In this document: in pieces, positions 55,182-63,971 of the stretch
How positions within the stretch are numbered: the first letter of the stretch is position 1
How the letters are laid out: each line of letters starts with the position of its first letter
Source: Arsukibacterium perlucidum DSM 18276
Lineage (GTDB): Bacteria > Pseudomonadota > Gammaproteobacteria > Enterobacterales > Alteromonadaceae
Assembly (NCBI RefSeq): GCF_000382165.1
Contig: NZ_KB907706.1
Span: 1-64,000 of the forward strand
Direction: 5' to 3'
Length of the DNA: 64,000 nt
Notes under the pieces: model-generated
Database searches by the model: none
The model's input: only the letters and a program-made list of their open reading frames with translations
What the model was told of the DNA's origin: nothing
Position numbers and translations under genes: made by a program

Positions 55182-56378
55182 ATGTTTTCTCAGTTAAAGA
55201 CGGTTGCCACTGATCCTATTCTGGGCCTGATGGCCGAATACAAAGCAGATCCTAACCCGAACAAGGTTGATTTAGGGGTAGGAGTGTATAAAGACGAGCA
55301 GGGCCATACCGCGGTACTTAAATGTGTAAAAGAAGCCGAAGCACTGCGTTTAAAACAGGAAGACAGTAAAACTTATATCGGTATGGCTGGCGATCTGACA
55401 TTTAACAGCCATATTGAAAAGCTGGCATTTGGCCCGGCGCATCAGGTATTGCTGGCAAACCGGGTTACTACGGCCCACACCCCTGGTGGCACTGGCGCCC
55501 TGCGGGTTGCGGCTGAATTTATTAAAAGAGCTAACCCTGACGCCACCATTTGGGTTACCACTCCTACCTGGGCCAATCATATTTCATTGTTTCAGGCAGC
55601 AGGTTTAAAGGTTAAAGAGTACGCCTATTACGACTACAGCACTAAAGGCCTGCAAACCGAGCAGATGTTTGCTGATCTGAATAAGATCCCCGCTGGTGAT
55701 GTAGTGCTGGTGCATGCTTGCTGCCATAACCCCAGCGGGATGGATTTAAATTTTGAGCAATGGCAACGCTTTACCGCCATTGCTAAAGAGCGTGGCTTTA
55801 CACCATTGGTTGATATGGCCTATCAGGGTTTCGGTAGCGGTTTGGATGAAGATGCGGCCGGCCTGCGTTATCTGGCTGATAACGTACCAGAGCTGCTGTT
55901 GTGCAGCTCCTGCTCCAAGAACTTTGGTTTGTATCGTGAGCGGATTGGCGCGGTCAGTATAGTGGCAGAAGACAGCAAAGTTGCTGATATTGCCCGGGTT
56001 AATCTGTTAAGTGTGGTGCGGAGTATTTATTCAATGCCTCCGGCGCACGGCGCTATAATTGTCAGCCATATTCTGGATAGTCAGGAGCTGACTGCATTAT
56101 GGCATCAGGAACTGGCCGAGATGCGTAACCGGATTAACGATTACCGCCAGTTAATCATTGATAAACTGGCTGCTGAAGGTGTCACAGATGACTTCAGCTT
56201 TATCACCCGTCAACATGGTATGTTCAGCTTCCTGGGTATTACTAAAGCACAAATCGACCGCTTAAAAGCCGAATTCAGTATTTATATGGTCGGTTCCAGC
56301 CGGGTGAGTATTGCCGGCTTAAACCACAGCAATATTGACTACTTTGCCAAGTCAGTTGCCACCGTATTGAAAGGCTGA
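55182..56378 (+). CDS. tyrB: aromatic-amino-acid / aspartate aminotransferase
   Basis: A 398-residue class I PLP-dependent aminotransferase (E. coli AspC and TyrB are about 396-397 aa). Landmarks: NKVDLGVGVYKDEQG, HTPGGTGALRVAAEFI, HACCHNPSGMDL (Asn that binds PLP region), and the Schiff-base Lys in CSCSKNFGLYRERIGA. AspC and TyrB cannot be separated reliably by eye; it could transaminate phenylpyruvate and 4-hydroxyphenylpyruvate made by the PheA/TyrA branch. Symbol is therefore tentative. Confidence 0.85.
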   Translation: MFSQLKTVATDPILGLMAEYKADPNPNKVDLGVGVYKDEQGHTAVLKCVKEAEALRLKQEDSKTYIGMAGDLTFNSHIEKLAFGPAHQVLLANRVTTAHTPGGTGALRVAAEFIKRANPDATIWVTTPTWANHISLFQAAGLKVKEYAYYDYSTKGLQTEQMFADLNKIPAGDVVLVHACCHNPSGMDLNFEQWQRFTAIAKERGFTPLVDMAYQGFGSGLDEDAAGLRYLADNVPELLLCSSCSKNFGLYRERIGAVSIVAEDSKVADIARVNLLSVVRSIYSMPPAHGAIIVSHILDSQELTALWHQELAEMRNRINDYRQLIIDKLAAEGVTDDFSFITRQHGMFSFLGITKAQIDRLKAEFSIYMVGSSRVSIAGLNHSNIDYFAKSVATVLKG

Positions 56379-56407
56379 TTATACTTTCTAATTAAAAACC
56401 TGAATAA

Positions 56408-56447
56408 AATCGCCAGCTTTAAGCCGCAAGCTGGCGGTTTTTTTTAT
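56408..56447 (+). terminator. terminator after the aminotransferase gene
   Basis: CGCCAGCTT / AAGCTGGCG with a TAAGCCGC loop, followed by GTTTTTTTTATTT. The T-run reaches the end of the convergent msrA gene, so it may serve both. Confidence 0.9.
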
Positions 56448-56977
56448 TTCATCAGGCTGCTAAAAAGTTGCCGGAACTTAGCCATCTTCGGCGCGATAAT
56501 AAACTGGCAGTAACCCTGCTGTGGATTTTGCAAAAAGTAGCCCTGATGATAGTCCTCTGCCTGATAAAAGGTTGTCACTGGGCTAAGTTCTGTCACAATC
56601 GGCTGGTCAAACAGTTGCTCTGTGGTTAGCTGTTTGATGATGTCACGGGCAGTTGCTGCCTGTTGTTCACTATGGAAAAACAACACAGAGCGATACTGAG
56701 TACCAACATCGTTACCCTGGCGGTTAAGCTGGGTAGGGTCGTGCAGGGCAAAAAACACCTGGCACAGCTGCTCAAAACTAATTTGATCAGGATTGAAATG
56801 CACCTGAACTACTTCGGCATGGCCAGTGGTGCCGGTGCAGATACTGCGGTAATCGGGATTGTCAGTATGCCCGCCCATATAGCCGCTTACTGCCCGTTCC
56901 ACACCTTGAAGCTGGTTCAGCGCCGATTCCAGACACCAGAAGCATCCTGCGCCAAAAGTGGCAATTTCGCTGCTCAT
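56444..56977 (-). CDS. msrA: peptide methionine-(S)-sulfoxide reductase
   Basis: A 177-residue MsrA that reduces Met-S-sulfoxide. The catalytic GAGCFWC motif lies at about residues 9-15, with GYMGGHTDNPDYRSICTGTTGHAEVVQV and the ending YHQGYFLQNPQQGYC. The ATG at 56977 has GGAG 8 nt upstream and the usual N-terminus. An open extension to 57052 encodes four-residue repeats and is described separately. It is close to the fRMsr-like gene, on the opposite strand. Confidence 0.96.
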   Translation of the reverse strand: MSSEIATFGAGCFWCLESALNQLQGVERAVSGYMGGHTDNPDYRSICTGTTGHAEVVQVHFNPDQISFEQLCQVFFALHDPTQLNRQGNDVGTQYRSVLFFHSEQQAATARDIIKQLTTEQLFDQPIVTELSPVTTFYQAEDYHQGYFLQNPQQGYCQFIIAPKMAKFRQLFSSLMK

Positions 56978-56992
56978 TTTTACTCCGCTATT

Positions 56993-57052
56993 GTTTTGTA
57001 AAGAGTTTTGTAAAGAGTTTGATAACGATTTATATAAAGAGCCTGATAGCAA
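56993..57052. repeat. 12-bp degenerate tandem repeat upstream of msrA
   Basis: GTTTTGTAAAGA at 56993-57004 and 57005-57016 (identical), then GTTTGATAACGA (57017-57028), TTTATATAAAGA (57029-57040) and a weaker fifth unit (57041-57052). On the minus strand these 12-bp units read as SLYK, SLSN, SLQN, SLQN in frame with MsrA, without an obvious start. Confidence 0.85.
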
Positions 57053-57134
57053 TTTTGATGGTCAATTTACAGATCGGTAACTTATAGCATAACGTATCAA
57101 ATGCCAACGAGGTTTACTAATCAAGGAAGTATTT

Positions 57135-58166
57135 ATGACAGTGGCAGTAATCGGTGCCGGCATGGCAGGTGCTGCAGCGGCTAATACCCTCAGCAAGGCC
57201 GGTTTACAAGTGGAAGTGTTTGATAAAGGCCGGGCTGCGGGCGGCAGAATGAGCTCTAAGCGCATTGCCGACGGCTATCTTGATTTGGGTGCCCAATACT
57301 TTACGGCACGCAATGAGTCTTTTAGCCAGCAGGTAAGTCAATGGCTGGAGTCGGGCGCTGTCTGCTACTGGCCGGCAGTCTGTTATCGCTTTGAACATGG
57401 ACAAATGACCGCGTCGGTTGATAAAACCGCCCGCTTTATCGGTGCTCCATCCATGCAAACGCCGGTAAAGGCATTGCTGGCAACGCTGACAAATCACTTT
57501 GATTGCCGGGTTAGCCGCTTACGCTTTGTTACAAACAGTAGCAACGGCCAGAAAAATGGCTGGTACCTGTTCGACCAGCACAACAACCGCTTTGGCCCCT
57601 ATCAGGCACTGATATTAGCGATGCCGCCAGTCCAGTTACAAACCTTGCTGGTAACTGCCTGTCAGCCTGATGAGCCCGGATATAGCGAACTGCAACAATT
57701 ATCAGCACAAATACAACCGCAGGCCTTGTTGCCATGCTGGGCGGTAAGTTTAGAGTTGGCAAAGCCGCTGCAGACAGCAGCCGATGCAGTTTTCGTAAAG
57801 GAGGGGAATGTTAGCTGGCTGGCCCGGCAGAACAGCAAGCCGGGCAGAGGAAATACTGTTGACAACTGGTTGGTGCATTTTAGTCCGCAGTGTTCCGCCT
57901 TGCATCTTCAGGCAGAGCCTGCACAATTAATTGCGTTGGCAAAAGCGGAACTGGAACTGATTTTCGGGCAGGGGATTGATGTGACTGATGCCCTGACCCA
58001 TCGCTGGTTATATGCCCAGATTAATCCCGCTGCAGAGCAGGTTCTCGTTGAGTACAGTGCCGGCTTAAAACTGGCTATTGCTGGCGACTGGCTATTAGGT
58101 GGCAGGGTAGAGAACGCCTGGTTAAGTGGGGTTGCGGCGGCAAAAGGAGTGCTAGCTGATGTCTGA
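57135..58166 (+). CDS. FAD-dependent (renalase-like) oxidoreductase
   Basis: A 343-residue flavoprotein. It has the dinucleotide-binding VAVIGAGMAGAAAANTLSKAGLQVEVFDKGRAAGGRMSS at the N-terminus (Rossmann GxGxxG plus the GR motif of the amine-oxidase/renalase group) and a closing flavin segment LAIAGDWLLGGRVENAWLSG. Substrate is unknown. Coupled to the next short-chain dehydrogenase by an 8-nt overlap. Confidence 0.85.
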   Translation: MTVAVIGAGMAGAAAANTLSKAGLQVEVFDKGRAAGGRMSSKRIADGYLDLGAQYFTARNESFSQQVSQWLESGAVCYWPAVCYRFEHGQMTASVDKTARFIGAPSMQTPVKALLATLTNHFDCRVSRLRFVTNSSNGQKNGWYLFDQHNNRFGPYQALILAMPPVQLQTLLVTACQPDEPGYSELQQLSAQIQPQALLPCWAVSLELAKPLQTAADAVFVKEGNVSWLARQNSKPGRGNTVDNWLVHFSPQCSALHLQAEPAQLIALAKAELELIFGQGIDVTDALTHRWLYAQINPAAEQVLVEYSAGLKLAIAGDWLLGGRVENAWLSGVAAAKGVLADV

Positions 58167-58899
58167 GCAAATTCTGATTATTGGTGCTGGTAGCGGTATT
58201 GGTTATGGCCTGGTGCAGCATTATCTGCAACAGGGTAAAGCAGTGCAGGCTATTAGCCGCAATGCATGCCCGGCCGCATTGTTACAGACCAAAGTAAACT
58301 GGCTGCAGCTTGACGTTGCTGCAGCTGACGCTGCGGAGGATGCCGCAGAAGCTGCGATTAATAAAATTGTGGCACAGGCCGTTACCGCAAAGCCCACTAC
58401 CATTTTCATTTGTCACGGTTGGCTGCATGATAATCAGCATGGCCCTGAGAAAACCCTGCGTCAGCTAACTGCCGCTCAAATGCACAAAAGCTTTGCTGTC
58501 AATGTATTGCAGCCAGCAATGTACTTAAAAGCATTGTTTGGCTATTTGACTAAGCAGCCACAGGTTAAAGTGCTGGTGCTAAGTGCCAAAGTAGGCAGTA
58601 TCAGCGACAATCAGTTGGGTGGCTGGTACAGTTACCGCTTAAGTAAAGCGGCAGTGAATATGCTGGTCAAGACCAGCAGTATAGAGCTTGGCAGGTATAA
58701 TAAAACAGCAGCGCTGGTAAGCCTGCACCCCGGCACTACAGATACAGCACTCTCTGCGCCTTTTCAGACAAATCTTCCTTCCGGTCAACTACAAACTGCC
58801 ACTGCTACCGCTGAACGGCTGGCAGCAGTGGCGTCGGGGTTAAATCCCGAGCTCAGCGGCAAGCTACTGAACTGGGATGGCACCGTGTTACCCTTTTAG
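58159..58899 (+). CDS. short-chain dehydrogenase/reductase
   Basis: A 246-residue SDR with cofactor motif GAGSGIG at about residues 8-14, catalytic Ser in VLSAKVGSIS and YxxxK as YSYRLSK. An Ala-rich segment near residues 50-70 is unusual. The C-terminal LLNWDGTVLPF is typical of the CsgA-like SDR subgroup. Translation starts within the preceding gene; the two probably act in one pathway, unknown. Confidence 0.87.
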   Translation: MSEQILIIGAGSGIGYGLVQHYLQQGKAVQAISRNACPAALLQTKVNWLQLDVAAADAAEDAAEAAINKIVAQAVTAKPTTIFICHGWLHDNQHGPEKTLRQLTAAQMHKSFAVNVLQPAMYLKALFGYLTKQPQVKVLVLSAKVGSISDNQLGGWYSYRLSKAAVNMLVKTSSIELGRYNKTAALVSLHPGTTDTALSAPFQTNLPSGQLQTATATAERLAAVASGLNPELSGKLLNWDGTVLPF

Positions 58900-58927
58900 G
58901 GTTAACGATCTTATTTGAACTGGCTAG

Positions 58928-61900
58928 CTACTTAGGTATTACTTCATCAGCAGCATGCTCGTCCGGGGCTTGCTGCTCCAGGCGTTCCAGCTCCCGGCTG
59001 AGTGCTCTGGGTGAGCCTGTATTTCTTGCTATTGCAATATACGTTACCGGCACGACATACAGAGTCAATAAGGTTGCCAAGGCTACCCCGCAGAAGATGA
59101 CCATACCTATTACCATCCGGCTTTCAGAGCCAGGACCGGAAGCCATGATCAGCGGCAAGCTGCTCATAATGGTGGTAAAACACGTCATAGTAATGGGGCG
59201 TAGCCGTTGGATGGCAGCGCGGCGCACTGAGTCTTCAAACGCCACGCCGGCATCACGCAACTGGTTGGCGAACTCGACTATCAGAATACCGTTCTTCGCG
59301 ACCAGCCCTATCAGCATTACCAACCCAATCTGGCTGTAGATATTTAACGACATATCAAAAAAGTACAGACCAGAGAGCGCGCCCACCAGCCCCAGCGGCA
59401 CGGTGATCATAATCACCAATGGGTGAATAAAACTTTCAAACTGGGCTGCTAATACCAGATAGGTAATAACCAGCGCCAGTAAAAAGACCAATAAGGTTGA
59501 CTCGCCACTTTCCTGAAACAGTTGCGACTCGCCTTTGTAATCTATGCCCACAGTGTCCTGAATTTCAGTTTGTACTATCGTTTCCAGATACTCCAGGGCC
59601 TCGCCCAGGCTGTAGCCCGGTGCCAGGCTGGCTGAAATAGTAATAGATCGCATCCGGTTATAGCGGTTCAGTGCGGCAGAGGTGGCCTCTTCCCGCAGCG
59701 TAACCAGGTTATCCAATGGAATTAACTGGCCGGTACTGTCGGAGCGGATAAACACATCTTTTATCGATCCTGGTGCCTGGAAATCGTCGTCCCAGCCTTC
59801 CAGAATGACGTCATATTCACGGCCGCGGTCTAAGAAAGTGGTTACCCGGCGACCACCCAGCATGGCTTCCAGTGCCCGGCCAATTGCGCCAACTGAAATC
59901 CCCAGATCACCGGCGCGCTCGGTGTTAATTTCCACCAGTACCTGCGGTACCGTCTCCTTGTAGTCGTGGTCCAGCATCAGCAGATTACGGTTTTCACTGG
60001 CTTTGCTAATTACGGTATCGCGCCAACGGGCCAGCTCTTCATAAGTGTTGCCCTGTAATACAAACTGTACCGGCCGGCTGCTACCGCCGCCACCGCCCAG
60101 ACCACTGCGCATAAAGGTAAATGCCCGCACATCAGGCAGGGCGTTAATCTTAGCGGCAACCTCTGGCATCAGTTCGGCGGTGCGTCTTTTACCATTATTC
60201 CAGTTTTCAGCGCCTACAATGGCAATACCGCCACTGCCGCCCCAGCCGGGAACCCGCAGCAGTAGCCGGTTAAATTCGCCGTTTTCGTAGTAGGGCATCA
60301 GGATATCTTCAATCAACCGCATATTACGGCTGTTACTCTGATAACTTGCGCCTTCAGCAGGCGACATTGAAATAAAGAAGGTGCCGCGGTCTTCCGTTGG
60401 CGCCAGTTCAGAGGGCAGCATTTTCACCAGCTGATAGCTGGCTGCAAAACATAACACTACTACCACTAATACCGGCCAGCGGGTTTGGGTAACCACATCC
60501 AGTTGCTTGCGATAACCATTTTCCAGTTTGGCAAAACCACGATGCAGAGCCTGACCCATTTTGGATTCACGTTTGCGATGCTGTAGCAACTTACTGCAAA
60601 GCATCGGTGACAGGGTAAGAGCGGTGACGCTGGAGAAGGCCACGGCTGCGGCGATAGCCAGCGCAAATTCAGTAAACAGTTTTCCCAGCTGGCCCTGCAT
60701 AAACACCAGTGGTACAAACACTGAAATCAGTACTAGTGTTGTGGCAATAACGGCAAAACCTACTTCGCGGGCACCACGGTAAGCGGCCAATAGTGGCGCT
60801 TCACCGGTCTCAATCCGCCGGTAAATATTTTCAAGCACCACGATAGAATCATCAACCACCAGACCAATCGCCAGTACCATCGCCAGCAGAGTCAATAAGT
60901 TGATGGAGAAATCCAGAGCGAACAGCACCGTAACCGCCGCAACCAGAGCAACAGGGACAGTAATTGCCGGGATAAAGGTCGCTCTGATATTGCCAAGAAA
61001 CAAAAAGATAACCAACACCACCATGCCCATGGCAATGCCAAGCGTGTTGTAGACCTCTCTAATAGATTCAGCGATAAATAACGATGAGTCGTAGCCGGGC
61101 TCAATGGTGGTTCCCTGCGGCAACTGCGCTTTGATCCGCTCCATTTCAACCCTGGCGCTTTTAACTACTTCCAGGGTATTAGCCTTCGACTGCTTAATGA
61201 TCCCTATCCCCAGCAGGTTTTTGCCATCGCCACGAAACTCACTTTCCTCATTTTCTGAGGTCAGCATGACGTCAGCAATTTCACCAAGCCGCACCAGATA
61301 GTTGTTGTCACCGCGCTTGATCACCAGGCGCCGGAAATCCTGTTCAGTTTTATATGTCCGGATAACCCGCACGGTAAAATCACGGTCGAAAGATTTGATA
61401 TTACCGGCTGGCAGCTCAACGTTTTCGCTGCGCAAGACACTTTCTATGTCCTGCACAGTGACACCGCGGGCCGCCATGGCATCGCGGTCCAGCCAGACCC
61501 GCATGGCATAATCCCGCGAGCCACCCAACTGGATCCGGGCGACACCATCAACTACTGAAAAGCGTTCGACAATATAGCGGTTGGCATAGTCTGTCAGCTC
61601 CAGGGAGGTCATGTTTTCACTGTTCAGCACAAACCAGGCAATGGTGTCTTCATCAGCGTTTGCTTTAGACACTTCTGGTGGGTCGGCCTGATCCGGCAGA
61701 TTATTTAACGCCCGTGAAACCCGGTCCCGCACATCGTTGGCTGCTGAATCGATATCGCGCTCAACATTAAACTCAATGGTAATACTGGAACGGCCGTTAC
61801 GGCTGTTAGAGTTAATGCTTTTAATGCCTTCAACCCCACTGATCCTGTCTTCCAGCAGTTGGGTTATTTTAGTTTCTACAATTTCCGCAGAAGCGCCGGG

Positions 61901-62053
61901 GTAATTGGTGTCAATGCTGACAATTGGCGAGTCAATGTCTGGAAATTCACGAAGTGGCAGCATGGTAAAACAAACGATACCGAACACAACCAGCAGTAAA
62001 TTAACGACCGTTGCAAATACCGGCCGTTTAACCGATAAATCTGATAACAGCAT
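58928..62053 (-). CDS. RND efflux permease (HAE-1 family)
   Basis: A 1041-residue inner-membrane pump subunit. Twelve TM helices in two halves are visible; conserved parts are the N-terminal SVKRPVFATVVNLLLVVFGI, LLAMVLAIGLVVDDSIVVLENIYR (with the proton-relay Asp pair in TM4), the C-terminal QIGLVMLIGLVAKNGILIVEFANQLRD, and periplasmic loops of AcrB style. Substrate is unknown (drugs, solvents or bile-like compounds). It overlaps the adaptor gene by one base; no outer-membrane channel gene is in the window. Confidence 0.95.
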   Translation of the reverse strand: MLLSDLSVKRPVFATVVNLLLVVFGIVCFTMLPLREFPDIDSPIVSIDTNYPGASAEIVETKITQLLEDRISGVEGIKSINSNSRNGRSSITIEFNVERDIDSAANDVRDRVSRALNNLPDQADPPEVSKANADEDTIAWFVLNSENMTSLELTDYANRYIVERFSVVDGVARIQLGGSRDYAMRVWLDRDAMAARGVTVQDIESVLRSENVELPAGNIKSFDRDFTVRVIRTYKTEQDFRRLVIKRGDNNYLVRLGEIADVMLTSENEESEFRGDGKNLLGIGIIKQSKANTLEVVKSARVEMERIKAQLPQGTTIEPGYDSSLFIAESIREVYNTLGIAMGMVVLVIFLFLGNIRATFIPAITVPVALVAAVTVLFALDFSINLLTLLAMVLAIGLVVDDSIVVLENIYRRIETGEAPLLAAYRGAREVGFAVIATTLVLISVFVPLVFMQGQLGKLFTEFALAIAAAVAFSSVTALTLSPMLCSKLLQHRKRESKMGQALHRGFAKLENGYRKQLDVVTQTRWPVLVVVVLCFAASYQLVKMLPSELAPTEDRGTFFISMSPAEGASYQSNSRNMRLIEDILMPYYENGEFNRLLLRVPGWGGSGGIAIVGAENWNNGKRRTAELMPEVAAKINALPDVRAFTFMRSGLGGGGGSSRPVQFVLQGNTYEELARWRDTVISKASENRNLLMLDHDYKETVPQVLVEINTERAGDLGISVGAIGRALEAMLGGRRVTTFLDRGREYDVILEGWDDDFQAPGSIKDVFIRSDSTGQLIPLDNLVTLREEATSAALNRYNRMRSITISASLAPGYSLGEALEYLETIVQTEIQDTVGIDYKGESQLFQESGESTLLVFLLALVITYLVLAAQFESFIHPLVIMITVPLGLVGALSGLYFFDMSLNIYSQIGLVMLIGLVAKNGILIVEFANQLRDAGVAFEDSVRRAAIQRLRPITMTCFTTIMSSLPLIMASGPGSESRMVIGMVIFCGVALATLLTLYVVPVTYIAIARNTGSPRALSRELERLEQQAPDEHAADEVIPK

Positions 62054-63108
62054 TATCGCGCTCCGACTTTATTAATTACTGCACCTGGCCGGATTTTCTG
62101 AATACCTTCGACCACAATTTCTTCGCCTTCTTCCAGTCCCGAGACAACCTCTACCCAGCCCGGAATACGCTGGCCAACTTCTATCTCGCGCTGGCTGACG
62201 GTATTGTCGCTGTTAACCACGAACACAAATTGTTTATTTTGTTGCGGGATCAAGGCCCGCTCTGAAATCTGTAATGCCGACACGTTGGCTAACTCAACTT
62301 TCACGTTTAGTAACATGCCTGGCCGCAAGCGTAAATCGCTATTGTCCAGCGTGGCATGAACCCTGACTGAGCGGGTTACCGGATCCAGCCGGGTATCGAT
62401 TGCACTCACTTCGCCTGTAAAATCAATATTGCCATACGCCACGTTAGTGACATTAACCGGCATACCCCGTTTAATTTCAGCCAGATAATGCTCAGCGACG
62501 CTAAACTCTACTTTCAGCGTATTTAAATCGTCCAGGGTGGTAAGCACTGTCCCCGCGTTAACATAGGCACCCTGGCTTACCCGGCGCAAGCCAAGGTAGC
62601 CATCGAAAGGGGCGCGAATGGTCAGCTCATTTAATTGGGCTTTGGCAATGTCCAGTTGTGCCAGGGTGGTATTTACCCGGGTTTGCTGCTCGTCCAGCAA
62701 TGATTGCGCTGTAGCCTGGGTGGTCGCCAGGTTTTGCAAGCGGTCAAGCTGGCGGCGTTGATCGGTCAGTACTGCTGATAACTCAGCGACTCTGGCAAGC
62801 TGCTGCACGTTATTAAGCCGGGCGATAACATCACCGGCAGTTACCTGCTTACCTTCCTGAATATTCAGCTCAATTAAGAAATCGCTGGCAGGCGTGACAA
62901 TTTGCACCGAGTTATTGGCAATGCCATTGCCCAGTGAGGTAATTTGCCGGATCATTGGTTTAACGGATACCATGGCAGTACTAACTGCGACTGGTGCACC
63001 GGCGCCTCTGCCTGATGTTGGCTGTTGTTGTTGCCAATACAGATAGCCCAGAAACACAGCTAACGCTGTTAAGATTACCCAGATAAGGCGAGAATGAGTG
63101 TTTGTCAC
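62053..63108 (-). CDS. RND efflux periplasmic adaptor (membrane fusion protein)
   Basis: A 351-residue adaptor: N-terminal membrane anchor (LIWVILTALAVFLGYLYW), lipoyl/barrel-sandwich hybrid (NIQEGKQVTAGDVIARLNN and RAPFDGYLGLRRVSQGAYVNAG), a helical hairpin and beta-barrel with C-terminal domain. The GTG at 63108 has GGAG five bases upstream; the frame to 63279 is not used. Pairs with the permease downstream. Confidence 0.92.
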   Translation of the reverse strand: MTNTHSRLIWVILTALAVFLGYLYWQQQQPTSGRGAGAPVAVSTAMVSVKPMIRQITSLGNGIANNSVQIVTPASDFLIELNIQEGKQVTAGDVIARLNNVQQLARVAELSAVLTDQRRQLDRLQNLATTQATAQSLLDEQQTRVNTTLAQLDIAKAQLNELTIRAPFDGYLGLRRVSQGAYVNAGTVLTTLDDLNTLKVEFSVAEHYLAEIKRGMPVNVTNVAYGNIDFTGEVSAIDTRLDPVTRSVRVHATLDNSDLRLRPGMLLNVKVELANVSALQISERALIPQQNKQFVFVVNSDNTVSQREIEVGQRIPGWVEVVSGLEEGEEIVVEGIQKIRPGAVINKVGAR

Positions 63109-63305
63109 AATGACTCCGTTTACCGCATGAAAATACTTTGAGTGTATTGTATGTTTTAAATGGTGAAACAGATTATCCGTTATCGCAATCACGGCGGCGT
63201 TGGTCGTATTCCGGCGTAATTTAGCATGATCCAGCATAACAGTAGCTGCTGTAATGATAATCTGTTTGTGGGAAAACAAGTATCAGAGAAGCCAAAGGGG
63301 AGCAC

Positions 63306-63971
63306 ATGGAACCGATTTTAGTTAGTCAGACCAGCCATCAGGGCGGTGCCAGATTACTGCTTTGTGGCCTGGGAGCGTTGCTGAGCTTGTTCGTTTTTAC
63401 CGCGCTGTTTGCCAGTCAGTTTAATTTGTTGCTGGCACTTGCCTACATTGCGGCAACAATGGCGGTGTTTCTGGGAATTGCCAAGCTGGCTGAGCCAAGA
63501 CATTTTCTGAAATGCGATGAGCAGGGCGTGCATTACTATCATCGCTATGGTAGCTGGTTATTACCCTGGAACAGCTTTATATATTGCGCTGTGCCGCAGC
63601 TGGAACAGCAGGACTTGTCGTTTATTGGTTTTAAAGTGACAGATTATGACGCTGTATTGCAACCGCTGCGGCTGCGCCTTGCCGTGAGGCTGATGACCGA
63701 GCAGCGACCATTGTTTATCTCAGCTGTGAAGCAGGGGTGTGCGACGGGGCAATGTGCCAGCGAATTACTTGCTGAAAAAGACAAGTTTGCTACTGCAAAG
63801 CATAATTACACTGGCATTAAGGCCGTGTTCGGGCAGAGAATGCAGCGGTTGGCAGTAGCCAGTGACTTTGATTTATTTGTGCCAAGCTCGCTTACCGCTG
63901 ACCAGACAACGGCGCTTTGCCAGGAAATCAACAGGGCCCGCTTACAAATAATACAAAATACAGCTACCTAG
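63306..63971 (+). CDS. two-TM protein resembling DUF2982
   Basis: A 221-residue protein with two N-terminal TM helices (about residues 15-37 and 40-57) and a soluble C-terminal part. It resembles the DUF2982 family of Alteromonadales from memory (HYYHRYGSWLLPWNSFIYC...FIGFKV), which is uncharacterised. AAGGGGAG lies 6 nt before the ATG. Transcribed away from the efflux adaptor; 63109-63305 holds their promoters but no recognisable operator. Confidence 0.6.
   Translation: MEPILVSQTSHQGGARLLLCGLGALLSLFVFTALFASQFNLLLALAYIAATMAVFLGIAKLAEPRHFLKCDEQGVHYYHRYGSWLLPWNSFIYCAVPQLEQQDLSFIGFKVTDYDAVLQPLRLRLAVRLMTEQRPLFISAVKQGCATGQCASELLAEKDKFATAKHNYTGIKAVFGQRMQRLAVASDFDLFVPSSLTADQTTALCQEINRARLQIIQNTAT

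Noticed and set aside
63109-63279. 57-residue N-terminal extension of the efflux adaptor
   Set aside because: It is not hydrophobic in adaptor style; the GTG at 63108 has a clear Shine-Dalgarno and is followed directly by the membrane anchor.
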